A program made the translations under genes and the position numbers. Positions 1 through 11,528 of a stretch of DNA of 64,000 nucleotides are shown here, piece by piece (position 1 is the first letter of the stretch; each line of letters starts with the position of its first letter). Below the pieces are notes generated by a model that had not been told where the DNA came from, made no database searches, and saw only the letters and a program-made list of their open reading frames with translations. Origin of the DNA: Morchella semilibera (lineage: Eukaryota > Ascomycota > Pezizomycetes > Pezizales > Morchellaceae). The DNA lies in assembly GCA_009192285.1 (NCBI GenBank), contig WBVU01000008.1:2408985-2472984 (forward strand), given 5' to 3'.

Positions 1-765
1 TCTCCTCGAGGCCCAAAAACGCCCACATGAACGCGAAGCGATCACTCCCAAAGAAGACGCTCTCCTCCCCCTCCTCATTCCTCACAACGAACCATGGGGC
101 GCCGAACGCGCCGCTGTCCAGCGCCGCCTTCGTGTTCCGCTGGAGGCGGTCCTTCCACTCGGGCTGCTCGGCGGCGGCCAGGACCTCGTGCAGCTGCTCC
201 TGCGTAAACAGCCCCGGCGCGGTCCATGCGCGCTGCAGGAGGTCGGGGCGGGAGATGTCTGTGTCCTCCTCCCACAGGGCGACCCACGCCAGGCGGAAGG
301 CCTCGTGGTAGATGTGCGGCGGGTGGTGCGCTGCAATGAACGTCAGTCCGCGTTGGGCCTAGTGCGGCGGTGGTTAGCTGTGTGTGTGGAGGGAGGGGAG
401 GGAGGGGGAGGGGTACGCGGAGGGAGTTGGTGGGGAAGACGCTGGGGCGCTGGATGAGGTTTGGGAGGCCGAAGTAGCGCTTTGCGTGTTGGAGGTCGGC
501 GGCGGCGTAGGCGGCTTTGGCGGGGAGGGTCCAGGGGGGCTTGTTGCCGCTGCCGGCGTTGATGCCGCCGAGGAAGACGGGGACGTAGGTTATTGTGATG
601 TTGTGGGCGGAGAGGAGGGCGGCATGGCGCTGCAGGTAGGTGAAGGCGAAGTAGGAGTAGGGGGACACTAGATTATGTTAGTGATTTGCGGGAGAGGCGG
701 GGAGGGGAGGAGAGTGAAGCGGAGGGAATACCGCAGTCGAGGTAGCAGGTGATTGAGGGCTGCAT
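1..765 (-). CDS. Glutathione S-transferase kappa / DsbA-like protein, 3' end cut off by window
   Basis: Partial gene read on the minus strand as exons 765-732, 667-417 and 358-1. The start ATG is at 765. The protein opens with MQPSITCYLDC, joined by splicing to VSPYSYFAFTYLQ, the N-terminal beta strand and S-P-Y-S glutathione-binding turn of class kappa GST / 2-hydroxychromene-2-carboxylate isomerases (thioredoxin fold, DSBA domain). Further family signatures are FLGGINAGSGNKPPW, KRYFGLP and, in exon 3, HEAFRLAWVALWEEDTDIS and FGAPWFVV. Intron 1 (668-731) has donor gtattc; intron 2 (359-416) has donor gtaccc and acceptor ctag, and phases agree. Family role: glutathione conjugation or disulfide chemistry, usually in mitochondria or peroxisomes. 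The last residues lie outside the window. Confidence 0.9.
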
Positions 766-1201
766 TGTGTTTGTTGCGGTGAGAGTTGATATTTACTTGC
801 ATGTATTTACTTTACTTATGTAGCTGTGGAGAGCTTCCCCAAGAGCCGGGATTAGTAAATCCGGGGTACGATTAAAGTTTGCAACCGAGGCAGGCACATG
901 AAAGCAGCGCGGGCCTGTCGATCTGCGGCACCGGGTGCGACACGCCGGGTGCGACACGCCCGGTGCATACAGCTCAGCTCTACAGCACTGGTCTGATCTG
1001 ATTTGATAGTATACACCGGTAACAACATACTGACAGTAATACTACCGGGCATTAATAATCCGCCCACTGGTCCCCGAGCCGAACCTCGGTCGCCCTCCGT
1101 GTAACCCACACCGCTACGTACACGATAAAACAACAGCTCCGGCAGCTTCAACAGCTCTCCGCCCACTCTCACTCTCTCTCACCACCACAACCACAACCGC
1201 A

Positions 1202-2373
1202 ATGACACCCCAAAAAGTCGCCCTCGTCATCGGCGCCTCCCGCGGAATCGGCCGCCAGATCGCAATCGACCTCAGCAACGCCGGTTACGCAGGTCAGTCA
1301 CCGAACCCCCCTCCTACCTGCCGCGGCGATCATTGACCCCCCACACCCGCACAGTCGTCGTCTCAGCCAAGAGCTCCGGAGAACCGGGGGGGCACGCCCC
1401 ATTCCCGCCCGACCCCGACTCAAAGGACGTTCGTTCTCCCTCTCTCTCTTTCTCTCTTTCTCTCTGGGCTGGGGTTCATCACTGACAGGTAGGTGCAGTC
1501 CACGATCACGACCGTCGCCCGCGAGATCACAGAGCTGCACCACGGCCGCGCCCTCGCAGTACCCGTCGACGTGCGCCACCTCGAGAGCATCGAGTCCCTC
1601 GTCGGCCAGACCATAACCGTACCCCCCCCCCCCCGGGCTCCCCTCAACCACTACTAACCCTCCCCTCCCTCGGTAGGCCCTAGGCCGCATCGACGTCGCC
1701 GTCTACGCCAGCGGAGCCGTCTGGTGGGGCCCCGTCTCCACAACACCCACGCGGCGCTTCCAGCTCCTACAACAAATCAACCCCGAGGGCCTCTACAAGA
1801 CGATCCAGACGCTGCTGCCCGTGTTCGCAGCGCAGGGCTGGGCCGCCCGCGTGGTCGTCGTGGCGCCGCCAATCTACTCGCGCTTCTTCCGCGGGAAGAC
1901 GGCCTACGCTGTTGGCAAGGTTGGGATGAGCGTGTTGGCGGTCGGGCTGGCCATGGACTGGCGCCGCGAGGGGAAGGCCGACATGGCGATCACGGGGTTG
2001 TGGCCTGCGACGGCGGTCAGGAGCGCTGCGACGGCCGCGGGCGGCGTGGACGAGAGCGAGTTGAGGAGTCCGGTTTGTTTGCCCCCCTACTGCTGGTGGT
2101 GTGGAGTGTGGCTGATGTGCTGTGTAGAAGGTGTTCTCTGATGCGGTGCTGGCGGTGCTCGAGGCGCCGGCAGAGACGGTTAATGGCCTGCTCGACACGG
2201 ACGAGGACTTCCTTAGGCGCTACAAGGGCGTCACGGACTTTGGCGGGTACGCGCTTGTGCCCGGGAGTACGCCGCGGAGGATCATGCCCGTGGAGTTTCC
2301 GGACCTGACGGTCAAGGAGCAGGACGACGAGGGGGACCGCAGGGACAGCGCGGCCGAGAGGGCAAAGTTGTAG
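1202..2373 (+). CDS. HSDL2-like short-chain dehydrogenase/reductase
   Basis: Five exons (1202-1292, 1355-1428, 1499-1618, 1677-2072, 2128-2373) give 308 aa with consistent phases. The N-terminus VALVIGASRGIGRQIA is the Rossmann dinucleotide loop (TGxxxGIG type; residues 11-17). A Y-x-x-x-K pair occurs as YAVGK at residues 172-176. The segment MAITGLWPATAVRSAAT matches the region typical of hydroxysteroid dehydrogenase-like protein 2, a peroxisomal/mitochondrial SDR. There is no SCP2 domain, so this is the short fungal form. The usual catalytic Ser of the family (S-P-P in HSDL2) reads Ala here (V-A-P-P, near residue 158). Intron 3 contains a C14 run followed by a ctactaac branch site. The substrate is unknown. 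Confidence 0.88.
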
Positions 2374-3220
2374 TGGTAGGGGAGTCCCCCCCCCCCGGGG
2401 GGTAAATATATGTATGTAGCCATGTAGGTAGGTATTTACTATGCCTAACCCGAGGTGTTGTAATCCTTTTTCATTACTACTGCATAGAGGTAGGTACTCT
2501 GGTCACGAACCATCACTCGACGCCCACACTGCAACCAGAACCACCGCAATGCTATTTATTACTTTGTGACAATAATATACACCCCCTCTCTCTCTCTCCC
2601 AAAAAAAAAAGGATGTTTTATACAGCTCCCAATACACAAGTGTGATATAAATAGTAAAAAGAAAATAAAATAAAGAACGCCGTGCCATTATAATAAACCG
2701 AGAACGATGACCTTACTCTTACTCCAATAGTGTGGTGGTGGATATGGTGACGAAGGCCCGGGGGGAGGGGAGGGGGGGGGACTGTCTGTTGTGTAGGTAG
2801 AGATACCGAGCAGTAATAAACAAGAAGAAAACCCCGTACAGAGAAACAGAAACAGAAAGATATCAAACCAAGGGAAAAAAGCACTTGTAAAAGAAAAAAA
2901 AAGGCTCAACACTCGCAAAGGAAAGAAAAAAAACCTGTAGGAACTACATGTACCTACAGATCCCTCCTCGCGACCCTCTTCCTCGGACTCGTCCTGACCC
3001 CCGCCGTCCCTCTTCCGCCCCCTCCCCCCCCCTCCTCCTCCTCCCTCTCCGCCATACTCTTCCTCTTCCTCCCCCCGCCACCAGCACCCCTCCCCTCCTC
3101 GGCCGCCGCCGGCAGTAGTCTATCCTGGAAATCTTTATCCCGCTATATAACAACAACAAAAAGAAGCACACCGCCATATTAGCAAACACTATCTCTCTTA
3201 TATACACAGCACAGCACCAT
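2374..3220. other. Tail-to-tail intergenic region
   Basis: Lies between the stops of the dehydrogenase (+) and the Msd1-like gene (-). It holds low-complexity sequence: a C/G palindromic tract at about 2386-2402 just after the dehydrogenase stop, A-runs at 2600 and 2900, and a pyrimidine-rich stretch at 2960-3110. No coding exon was recognised. Confidence 0.6.
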
Positions 3221-3291
3221 CTACCGCTTCCCATCAAGGGAGGAGAAGAAGGAAATCAAAGAACTCACATTCCGCAGCGACCTCCTCCTCT

Positions 3292-6132
3292 TCACGCCTC
3301 CGCCTCCGCCTCCGCCTTCCCGCCCCTCCTCCTCCGCCTCCTCGTCCTTCTTCTCCCCCTTCTCCTCCCGGCTGCGTGTGAGCGCAACAGCAGCCTGCGG
3401 CACCTCTTCGTAGTGGGTCGTCTCGGCAGGGGCGGTGTTCCCCCCCGCCGCGTCGACCGCCGCCGCGCGACACCCACAAACGTGTCCTCAAGCAGCGTGC
3501 TATCGCCTGTCGCGCCGTCGTCGGCCTTCTCGCCCCGTGTCCGCCCACGGAGGGTTCGTGGCTGTGTAGGTTCCGGCTGAGGCTGTGGCGCCTCGGACTC
3601 GTCACGGATGGCCCTGGTCAGTAGCATATCGAGGTCCTCGGCCTCAGTCTCGGGCTCGGGTTCGGGTTCGGGCGCTTTCCTGCCACCCCTTGTCGGCCGG
3701 CGTCGCAGCTTCAGTTTTGGCGGGGTAATGTCCTCGTCGGCCATGATTGACTCAAGGGCTGAGATCTCCGTTGTCTCGCCGACCATCCTGACCTCGTCGT
3801 CGGCGGCGTGCCGGGTGGGCTTGCGTCTGCGGCTGCGGCTCTGGTGGAGGTCGGTCGAAGTCTGGGGTTCCTCGGGGCCGGCGGCGGCGGCGGCGGCGAG
3901 GTTAGCGTTGCGCGTTCGGCGGGTGGTGGCTGTGGTGCTCTTCTTGAGCTCGAGGACGCGGGCAGGGGTGGCTTGGAGCTCTTCCTGTACTAATTGCTGG
4001 GCGCTGGCATCGATCTCGGGGGTGGAGCGCGTGTGCCTTTTCCTGGGGCTCTTTCGAGACGGCGTCCTGGAGGGTGCTGAGGTCTTTGACAGTACCGGTG
4101 CCACCGCCAACGCCGGTATTTTTGCTTTAGCCGGTGTCTTTGAGACGGCGGGGACTGGGGGAACGGGCGGGATGTCCTCCTCGGGGGCAGCAACACCCCT
4201 TCGCGACCGCCTTCGTCCCTCGGCCACTTCCTCTGGCTCGTCAAGGGCAGTGAGCGTAGACCCTCTCCTCCTAGTGTTGGGCTTTGGGGCCATGGAGGGG
4301 GACTTTGTGGCAATCTCCCGGTCCTCGAAGAGCTGGCGGAAGGGCGTGTCCTTTGCGCTTGAGGACTTGCGCTTGCCGGCTGGGGTTTGCTGGGGTTCGG
4401 GGGTGAGTGTGGGAGGAGTGGGCGTGGAGCGAGATTTACGTTTGGATTCCCTCCCCGTGGGCTTTGCGGCGGGAGATTGGACGACGACTACTTCTTGGGT
4501 GGCCTCCTCAAGGAGCTCGTCTGTTTGTGGGGCGGACTGCTCGCTCTCGAGATCCTCTTGTTGGTCTTCTGCTTGGTCGACTTCATGCTGCTCGTGGGAC
4601 AATTGTTCCTCTTGCTCGACTTCTTCAACTGCGGGCTCGGATTCTTGCTCTGCTTCCTGTTCTGCTTCCTCGCTATGTTCTTCGTCCATTTCTTTCTCGG
4701 CCTCGACCTGGGCTTCTTCCTCCGGAGCTTGCCCTTCCTCCTCCCTTGCTTCCTCGACGACGGACTCCAATGGCTGCTCCTCCTGCTCCTCCTCGTCTTC
4801 CTCGTCTTCCTCCTGCACCATTGACAGCACAGCCCTCAGGCCTTCATTCATCTCTTCCTCCTCTTCCTCCTCTTCTTCGGCCACGCCCCTTTCCTTAAAG
4901 ACCTCCATGACCGATCTTCTCGGGCTGACCTTCTTTGGGCTATTCTTGAGTATATCCTCCGATTGCGCCAACGCCTTCTCCCTTTGCTCTCCGCCAACAC
5001 CATGCGTGAAGCCGCGACTCAGCGTCCTGTTCCACTCATCGACCAGATCAATCGCCTTCTTCCATTCCGTTTCCAGCATCTCGTTCTTCGCCGTGAGCCT
5101 TGTAATCTCCTGTTCTTTCTCCGCCAGGGCCTCGAGTGGCACATAGTTGGGCTGATTGATAACCTCCTTCAAGCTAAACAGCACCTGATCCAGCTCCGTT
5201 GTGAACTTGTCAAAGTCCGCCGGCAACGCTACGACCGGTCTCTCCTCATCTCCCTCCCCGTCCTGGTCAAAGTGGTCATCATCGGGCAACCCCTGTATCG
5301 CCCTCAGGGTGGAGAGCGTCGTCCGCACCAGCGCGATGAGATTATCGTTCTCGTCCGCCAGATTCTGACTCAGGGTTGTGAGGAAGTCCGCTGTCTCCTG
5401 CACCACGCTTGCGGCCGCCTCCGCTTCCGCCGTCTCCCCGCCTTCCTCCCTTGTAGAGGCGGCGGAGGGGGGGGCACCGAGGTTAGAGGGATTGATGATT
5501 GTGCAGTTTGCCGTCGGGGCACGTTGACCGCGCGGCCGCGTGTCGGAGAGACGCTCCTTGAGTTTTGTGATCTGGATATCGCGCTTGCGGACGTCGTTTG
5601 CGCAGTGTGTGCGCACCTGGCCGAGCGCTGTCCTGGTGCGTGTTGCTTCGTCACGGAGCGCCCGCTGCTGGGCCTCGGAGGTGCGGAGCGTATGGTCGAA
5701 GGAGCGGGCTGCGGACTCGAGGAGCCCGTTTCGGCGGGCGAGGTCTGCGTTTTTTGCTTTGAGGGATTCCTGCACACATTACCCGACCCCCTGTTAGTTT
5801 CCGTCCCTACCCAATTCCACCCACCACCCTCCCTTACCCCCCCCCCCCCAAGAAACCAGAAAAAACAGGGCAGAAAAAAAGAAACCCACAATAGTATCCG
5901 CCATCCTCGCCTCCCCCGCCCTCAATGCTCTCAAAGTTTCTGCCAGACTCTCGCGCTCCTGCTCTTCCACATCCCGACGTGCAACTAGCTCATGCACCAC
6001 ATTGATAATCCTCGCCGCGTCCTCCTCCGCGGGCCTGTGGAACGCGATCGTCTTCCCGCCGCGCAGCAGCCCGCGCGACGCTAGCTGGTTGTTTATGAGC
6101 TTCGATGCCTGTTTGAGGTCTCGGGGATCCAT
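3292..6132 (-). CDS. Msd1/TINA-like spindle-pole microtubule-anchoring protein (ADIP/SSX2IP family)
   Basis: Two exons, 6132-5890 and 5769-3292, joined in phase 0 (donor gtgggt, acceptor gtgcag), giving 906 aa in the open frame. The N-terminal ~300 residues are helical with heptad character (e.g. LKQASKLINNQLASRGLL, ALRDEATRTRTALGQVRTH) and match the afadin/alpha-actinin-binding (ADIP) domain of fission yeast Msd1, Aspergillus TINA and animal SSX2IP. These proteins hold microtubule minus ends at spindle poles. The middle (roughly 300-480) is very acidic (E/Q-rich) and the C-terminal half is basic, Ser/Thr/Pro-rich and probably disordered. The last ~45 residues of this frame are an odd Arg-rich tail. 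A run of seven G (sense strand, about 3440-3446) is the likely cause; one base fewer would switch to a frame ending at 3221. The 3' end is uncertain, the gene identity good. Confidence 0.85.
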
Positions 6133-7455
6133 CTCGAGCTCTCTTTGGTGTGGGTGGGGGGGGGGGAGAGGGGGAGGGTGGGGTGGGGGTGAAGTAGAGC
6201 AAGATTGATGATGGATGGACCGATGGGTGAGATTTGATGTGGTGAAGTAAGTAATTGATGGCCAAAAAACAAATACAGGGGTTACTGGGACGGATCGTGT
6301 TGCTGTGGTGATGAGGCGTGGGGGAGGCGGTTAGTAAGCACTAAGTACACGCGAGTGATGGAATGTGAATGTGAATGTGTTTGCGGGTTGGAATGGGAAT
6401 GTTTACAGCTAGAACTTGTGAATTCGTTGCAGGGAAAGAGATGAGCTTTACTCGTTGTCCGCCATTGCTAATTGATAAGTTGATAGCACACGTCTTTGTT
6501 CGTTTCGTGGTGTGGTGCAGTGATTATGAGCTGAGTTGGTTTCCCAGGGACTCAACTACAGACATACAGACAGCACCCTTAGCACTTAAATGTAGTTAGA
6601 GTTATCTATCTTGCCCTTACCCCTTACCCGCAACCCTAAAAAACCCCTCCCCAAACTACATACTCTACACGAAACGAGTCCAGTGTTTCGAATAGACGAT
6701 TAATCATCGCCGTTTTAATCACAAAATATCACTCGCCAATATGATCCCTCCCCCCTGCGTATACATGGGTCCCTCCTCCCACTCATATATAACTAGACTA
6801 GAGATTTCCCCATAAACCTGGTCTTTTCGCTAGGCACAGTGTGGACAAGTGAATGTATCAAAGTATAGAGCACTGAAGTTCGCTGTACAAGTGTTGAAGC
6901 ATCCCAGTCGCAGTAGCGAGCAAGACTACATGTAATTACAGTCCTGAATTATGTACATACATGTACTTACATGTGTATACACAATACAACGCTATCATTA
7001 TATGTCGGTAACTCCCTCCACGCCTACGATAACCCCAGCACACTCACTGGTGTAGGCGACCACCACCCCCCAGTCACGCAACTCTAACGCTTTAGCACAC
7101 ACAGAACTTGACGGCATGACATCACTGAGACCGATCCTCTATAGTATAAAAAGTACAAACATATCAAGTAACTCTATAAAACACTAGCTGAAATCTCAGT
7201 CAAACTACCGACTCCACTCCCCGTTCTCCTCCGCAAGCAAGCCCAGCAGTCTGGGCACAACTCAGGCCAGAAGAGTCTTCACAATTACCATCACCACACT
7301 TAGATATAGTCACAATAAACACCAACACAGCCATCTTTTTTTTTTGCAAGGTTTATTAGGTATTATATTATTAAACTACTCTATCCCAACGTCCATCCTC
7401 CAACGTCCACCCTACACCATCCACCCATCACATCACATCACATCGCGTGCCGACT
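6133..7455. other. Intergenic region upstream of the Msd1-like gene
   Basis: About 1.3 kb between the Msd1-like start and the 3' end of the first small secreted protein gene. It contains GT/GA-rich low-complexity sequence just upstream of the start (6140-6200), several TACATGTA-type motifs near 6957-6975, and T9 at 7336. The one sizeable ORF (6375-6599 +) has no recognisable features and was not called. Confidence 0.5.
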
Positions 7456-8111
7456 TTAAGCTGATCCCTTTCCGGCGGTGTTGACGGCAGGAGGATTGCC
7501 AGCATTGACGTCTGAAACCGCTGGTTCCGGGGTTGGAGGGAGAACGACCTTAGGGGGGGCAGCTTTGCTGGTGTCGGCCTTAGGCGCATCCTTGGGAGGC
7601 TCGATAGTGGTAGGGAGGCCAGAGACGGCCTCATCTCTGGCTTCAATAGCCCCGGTATCCACAGTGGGGGCCTGGCACTCGGTCTCGAAGAAGACTTCGA
7701 TTTCATCGGGCCCCTGGTGTGGCTTGTTGTAGAGAGCCCTAAACAGAAGTTGTCAGTAGAGATAACTATTGTAACTCTTCTAAGTCTGGATAACATACAA
7801 GCAATCATTGCAGGCTTTGCTGAGTTTCTTCTCGGCCTCGCTGAACTCCTCAGAATGGTGCCCGAGGTATTTGATACATTCGTCGAACTAATTGGCTGTC
7901 AGCCTACTGTCTATTTTTGTCGAATGGATTTTAATATACTCACATTGAGACCCTCAGTAGGAGCCGGGGTAGTGACCTCGGGGGTAGAGGCATCGCCGGG
8001 AGTAGCGAGAGCTTCGAAAGCAGCAGCGTGATCAGCGGGTGGATCAATAGGAGCGGCGCTGACCATGGCCAAGGCGGCGGCGGCGGAAAGAATGATGTTC
8101 TTGATCTGCAT
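7456..8111 (-). CDS. Small secreted Cys protein, family member 1
   Basis: Three exons (8111-7944, 7887-7799, 7738-7456) encode 179 aa; intron 1 is phase 0, intron 2 phase 2. The N-terminus MQIKNIILSAAAALAMVSA is a clear signal peptide. After an Ala/Pro/Thr-rich spacer, exon 2 starts F-D-E-C and ends C-N-D-C-L with the Leu codon split by the intron. Exon 3 starts A-L-Y-N and holds a fourth Cys (FFETEC), then a Pro/Ala/Val-rich tail that looks disordered. Exon layout, intron phases and the FDxC...CxxCL-A-L pattern are shared with the next two genes, so the three are paralogues. I recognise no described family. A lineage-specific secreted protein or effector-like protein is possible, but function is unknown. 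Confidence 0.78.
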
Positions 8112-8243
8112 TTTGAAAGAGTGTTTGTTTGGAATAAAACTGCTTTAAAAGAGAGTGGTTGATCTGGTACTTTGCTTCTGAAGACTGAAGAGACTGAAGG
8201 AAGTTGATGAAGATGAGAGATGTTAGTTGCGGGAGAAGGTGCT

Positions 8244-8254
8244 GGTATTTATCC
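8244..8254 (-). promoter_or_regulatory. TATA-like core promoter of secreted protein gene 1
   Basis: The 11-mer GGATAAATACC (minus strand) lies 133 bases upstream of the ATG at 8111. The identical 11-mer sits 133 bases upstream of the ATG of the third family member. The shared sequence and spacing support a core promoter inherited through duplication. Confidence 0.55.
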
Positions 8255-9554
8255 ACAGAATTCTCCCTACCATCTCGCCCCCTATGAAGCCGATCTCATC
8301 CCATTTCCAACAGCAGTGTGTTTGTACGAGTAATTCCCGGTTCGGAAATCAACGCCTGAATCATAACCCGCCCCGGCGGTCATTGCCGACTGCTACGTAC
8401 TCTACCCACAAACGTTTACGACTTCCAGTAGTGTAGAAGATACGATGTTCCAGGTCCGAGTAGCCCTAACTATCTCCCCCTATCCCCCAAAACCAACTCT
8501 TCCTACGAAGCTTGACCCTGGTATGATCTGAGCTCCATCTTGCCGAAATTCTTTTCGTATCGAGCACCGAGTCCCGCAATAAACTCTATTTCGTTCAGGC
8601 TTGGCCCGTACCCTTCTGGTTGAAACCCTCTTGTCGTCGCCATCCTTTAGCAATAGGGGAGGGGGCGTTTACCACAGGTGGGGGGTAAAGTTCTGAGTAA
8701 CGAGTGAATGTCTTGCCTCGCGATCATCAGGAACACCACGTTTGGCAAGGCCCAGTGGTCGTTGATGTCTTGATGTCTTGACAAGCTCAGACATGCATAT
8801 CCGGTATGTCCCAGACCGGCTAGTGCCATGCGGATCTACAACACAAAGTGCTAGCGTTGATCGACTAACCTCTCATCTCCGACCCGTGCCAAAAAGGAAC
8901 TTGGTTTGTTCTAGACGATGCTTATCCCTTCGGTTTTCAACCCCAGGTTTTGTTTTTCTTTTGACTATCGATAGAAATGGTATGCGTAAGAGAGAAGCTT
9001 TCTTGCTTTTCCTGTTTATCCCAGCAGAACAGGAACGGTGACTAAGGGGTTTCTCATGCTGTGTAGTTTGTAACTTGTATTTGATCATGGATGGGAGACC
9101 CCGGTGAAAGTTGTACGAAACTCTATTGTCGACAGTTTAATTAGCTATTCACAGAATTAATATTTGGCAATTCGAGTTGCGGTAAGATCCATAGTTACGC
9201 CGGTGCGTTTAACTGAAGTGTACTACATATACCTACATGTAGCTACATGTAGCCAGGGGCTGTACTGAATATCGAGTGAGATTCTATGCAACTCCGTACA
9301 GCTTGGCCTGTATTTCGGGGGTATAACAACCCTTGATTGATTCGTCTGAATTGCCACATAGTAGTAAAGTAACTCCAAGTGTAAGTAAGCGTATCCCCCG
9401 GCACTCCCTCGCTATAAGATGCAGTTCCTAAGAAAACCCACATTAAAAGCCCCAAAAGTCATTTTTTTCGGGAACTTTAGGTCCGCTCTGCAGATCTGGA
9501 GGATTCGTGACCTACCAAAATCCTTTACTATATAATCTAATCGTTTTCCTGATA
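8255..9554. other. Intergenic region between secreted-protein genes 1 and 2
   Basis: About 1.3 kb without a convincing exon. A doubled TACATGTA occurs at about 9234-9251. The small ORFs at 8778-9041 and 8873-9088 lack recognisable features. Confidence 0.5.
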
Positions 9555-10299
9555 TTATCTGCATGGGTGGGGTAGTTGAAAGACCAAGTGAAGATGGAGA
9601 GGTTGTCGAAGGCGAGTCTTCACGCTGAAAACCCTTAATATCACAGCGTAGTAAACAGTTCCTAAATGGCTGTACCAGGTGCCATCCGTTCTATGTATGC
9701 ACCCTAATTCTTGAGGGATTCCATGGTATTCTGTTCGACCCAAAATTATTACTATTACAGAAAATAAAATATTTAGTCTTATCCAAGGACTGGCGTCACG
9801 CTTCACACCCAGCAAACAGCTTTCGGTAGCATCCTTTCGCACTCTCTGGTACACTCGTAATCCTTCCATGCCTCCCAACCTCGCTCCCAGGCATATCGCC
9901 CTCGCGATGGCAGTATTCCATAAAGCCCTGGTTGCTTCACGATCACGCATGTTAGTATTCCCAGCGCCTATTAAAACAGAAAAACGACCAATTCCAAGAC
10001 TTACAAGCAACTCTGGCATTTAGCCAACAAATCTCCTTCCGCCCAACTTGCTCGTGCGATATCCGTCAGTCTCTGCTGCAAGGCGATGCAGGAATCAAAC
10101 TGTTTGCTCGCAATTAACGGATTAGCGCCACTTGACCACCCTAGAGAGATCTACTCCTAGAGGAGTGGATAGTTACATCAAGGGTGATCAGGGGCCTAGA
10201 AAACGTGGTGACCGGTTCCGCGTTAGCACCCGCGACAGGGACAGCATTGGTGCCGGCAATGACCATGGCAAAAGCGACAACAGTGTATGTGATCTGCAT
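9555..10299 (-). CDS. Small secreted Cys protein, family member 2
   Basis: Found by matching the neighbouring paralogues. Exon 1, 10299-10177, encodes MQITYTVVAFAMVIAGTNA (signal peptide) and ends in phase 0 at donor gtaact. Exon 2, 10099-10005, starts F-D-S-C and ends K-C-Q-S-C-L at donor gtaagt in phase 2. Exon 3 starts at 9927 after a perfect tactaac branch site and reads A-L-W-N, aligning with A-L-Y-N of member 1. The third exon stays open to 9555 (196 aa in all), but its second half is hydrophobic and compositionally unlike the other members, so it may be mis-spliced, decayed or end earlier. A nearer AG would put a stop within five codons. The gene is probably real; the C-terminus is doubtful. 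Confidence 0.6.
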
Positions 10300-11528
10300 T
10301 TTCGTTCTTTTAGAGGAAGCTGTCTGGTCGTTATGCTTGTGGAGCGAGGGTAAAAAAAAAAAAAATCTCGACAACGACGTCTGTAACCGCGCGCTGGCAC
10401 ACACCCACACACACCCTCGCGCACGTATTGGCCCTGTGTGTCCATTTAAGTAATTTTCTGTGCGAATCGATAAGACGCACGATAACCTCAATAGGGGGGT
10501 ATTTTATCGGTCATGTGGGGGGAGAAAGGGGACGCCATATTGTGGAGATTATGTCTTGGCTCGGCCGAGGTCCTCAGGAGGTGGGGGAGCTCGTGACTTG
10601 TCCATTCTACATACCCAGCCTGCTGTGGTTCCCAGTGCATTACGTACAATTGTTAAGTGTAAGTTTTTTTGATGAATTTAGGATGTATTTATTGGCCGCC
10701 TGTATAGGGGGTGAAAAGCCAAATCATGAAGAATCACTCTGCGCTTTGAGCGGCTGTTTGAGTGTCTTGCTTTACCGGCGGAGCAGTGCGCTTATGTATC
10801 TACAGTGGCCATTGACTAAATACATGTATGTACTACATGTATGTACTTACTGTTACACATTGTACGTAACTTGACATCTTATCTCTCCCACAAACCCAAC
10901 CCTCACAAACCACCACAACCTGCATATACATTCTATCCTACACCGAGTACCAACGCGAATAAAGAGCCCACTCTCATTAATATCACATGCTATCAACGCC
11001 GTATAGGAATTTAATAACAGGAATTTAACGGCGTGGGCCCGTGGATCAAGCACCCCCCCGCTCTAGTTCCGCGCAACATACACCTCAGTTTCACCTTGCG
11101 TGGTGAGGTTCATCTCAGAATACATATGGAGTACATACATAGGTAAGTACATTGTATTCACCCCGATAAAATGGCTATTGGATGACGTTAATCAGGCAAT
11201 TGTCTCTTCTGTATGCAATTCCATCCTGTCTCGTTGAGATCTCGGCTGGCTACATACCGCGGATACGTGGGTGTTACATGTAAGTAATGAATTTCCCCTC
11301 TTATCTGGCTATACCCAAATCTAGTATAGTTTTGACCCATTATGTAAGGGATGCTCACTGACATGTAGGAATTACCGCCGTCCAAATCACTCTCGGTCAC
11401 TCGAAAATTCTTATAGCGTGTTAAAAAAAATTGTACGCTTTATACAGCGCGCACATGATTATAATATACATGTAATTATTAAACATTAAACCTCCTCGCC
11501 CCGTATATCGTATATATCGTTTAAGAAA
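10300..11528. other. Intergenic region between secreted-protein genes 2 and 3
   Basis: Upstream region of member 2. It contains A13 at 10353-10365, a (CA)n-like stretch at 10400-10413, TACATGTA motifs near 10822-10845 and a TTAAATGG at about 10442 that could serve as its TATA element. The 148-residue ORF at 10428-10874 (+) has no recognisable domain and was not called. Confidence 0.45.

Noticed and set aside
4387-4898. Hydrophobic Leu/Phe-rich frames suggesting membrane proteins
   Set aside because: Antisense of a poly-Glu/Gln coding stretch (CTC/CTT codons).
3608-5146. 512-codon open frame on the + strand
   Set aside because: It lies antisense to the Msd1-like exon and is made of Ser/Leu/Cys runs produced by the E/A-rich codons of the real gene. 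No domain.
10428-10874. 148-codon open frame on the + strand
   Set aside because: Covers the upstream region of secreted-protein gene 2; no signal peptide, domain or conserved motif, and it contains TACATGTA motifs typical of intergenic DNA.
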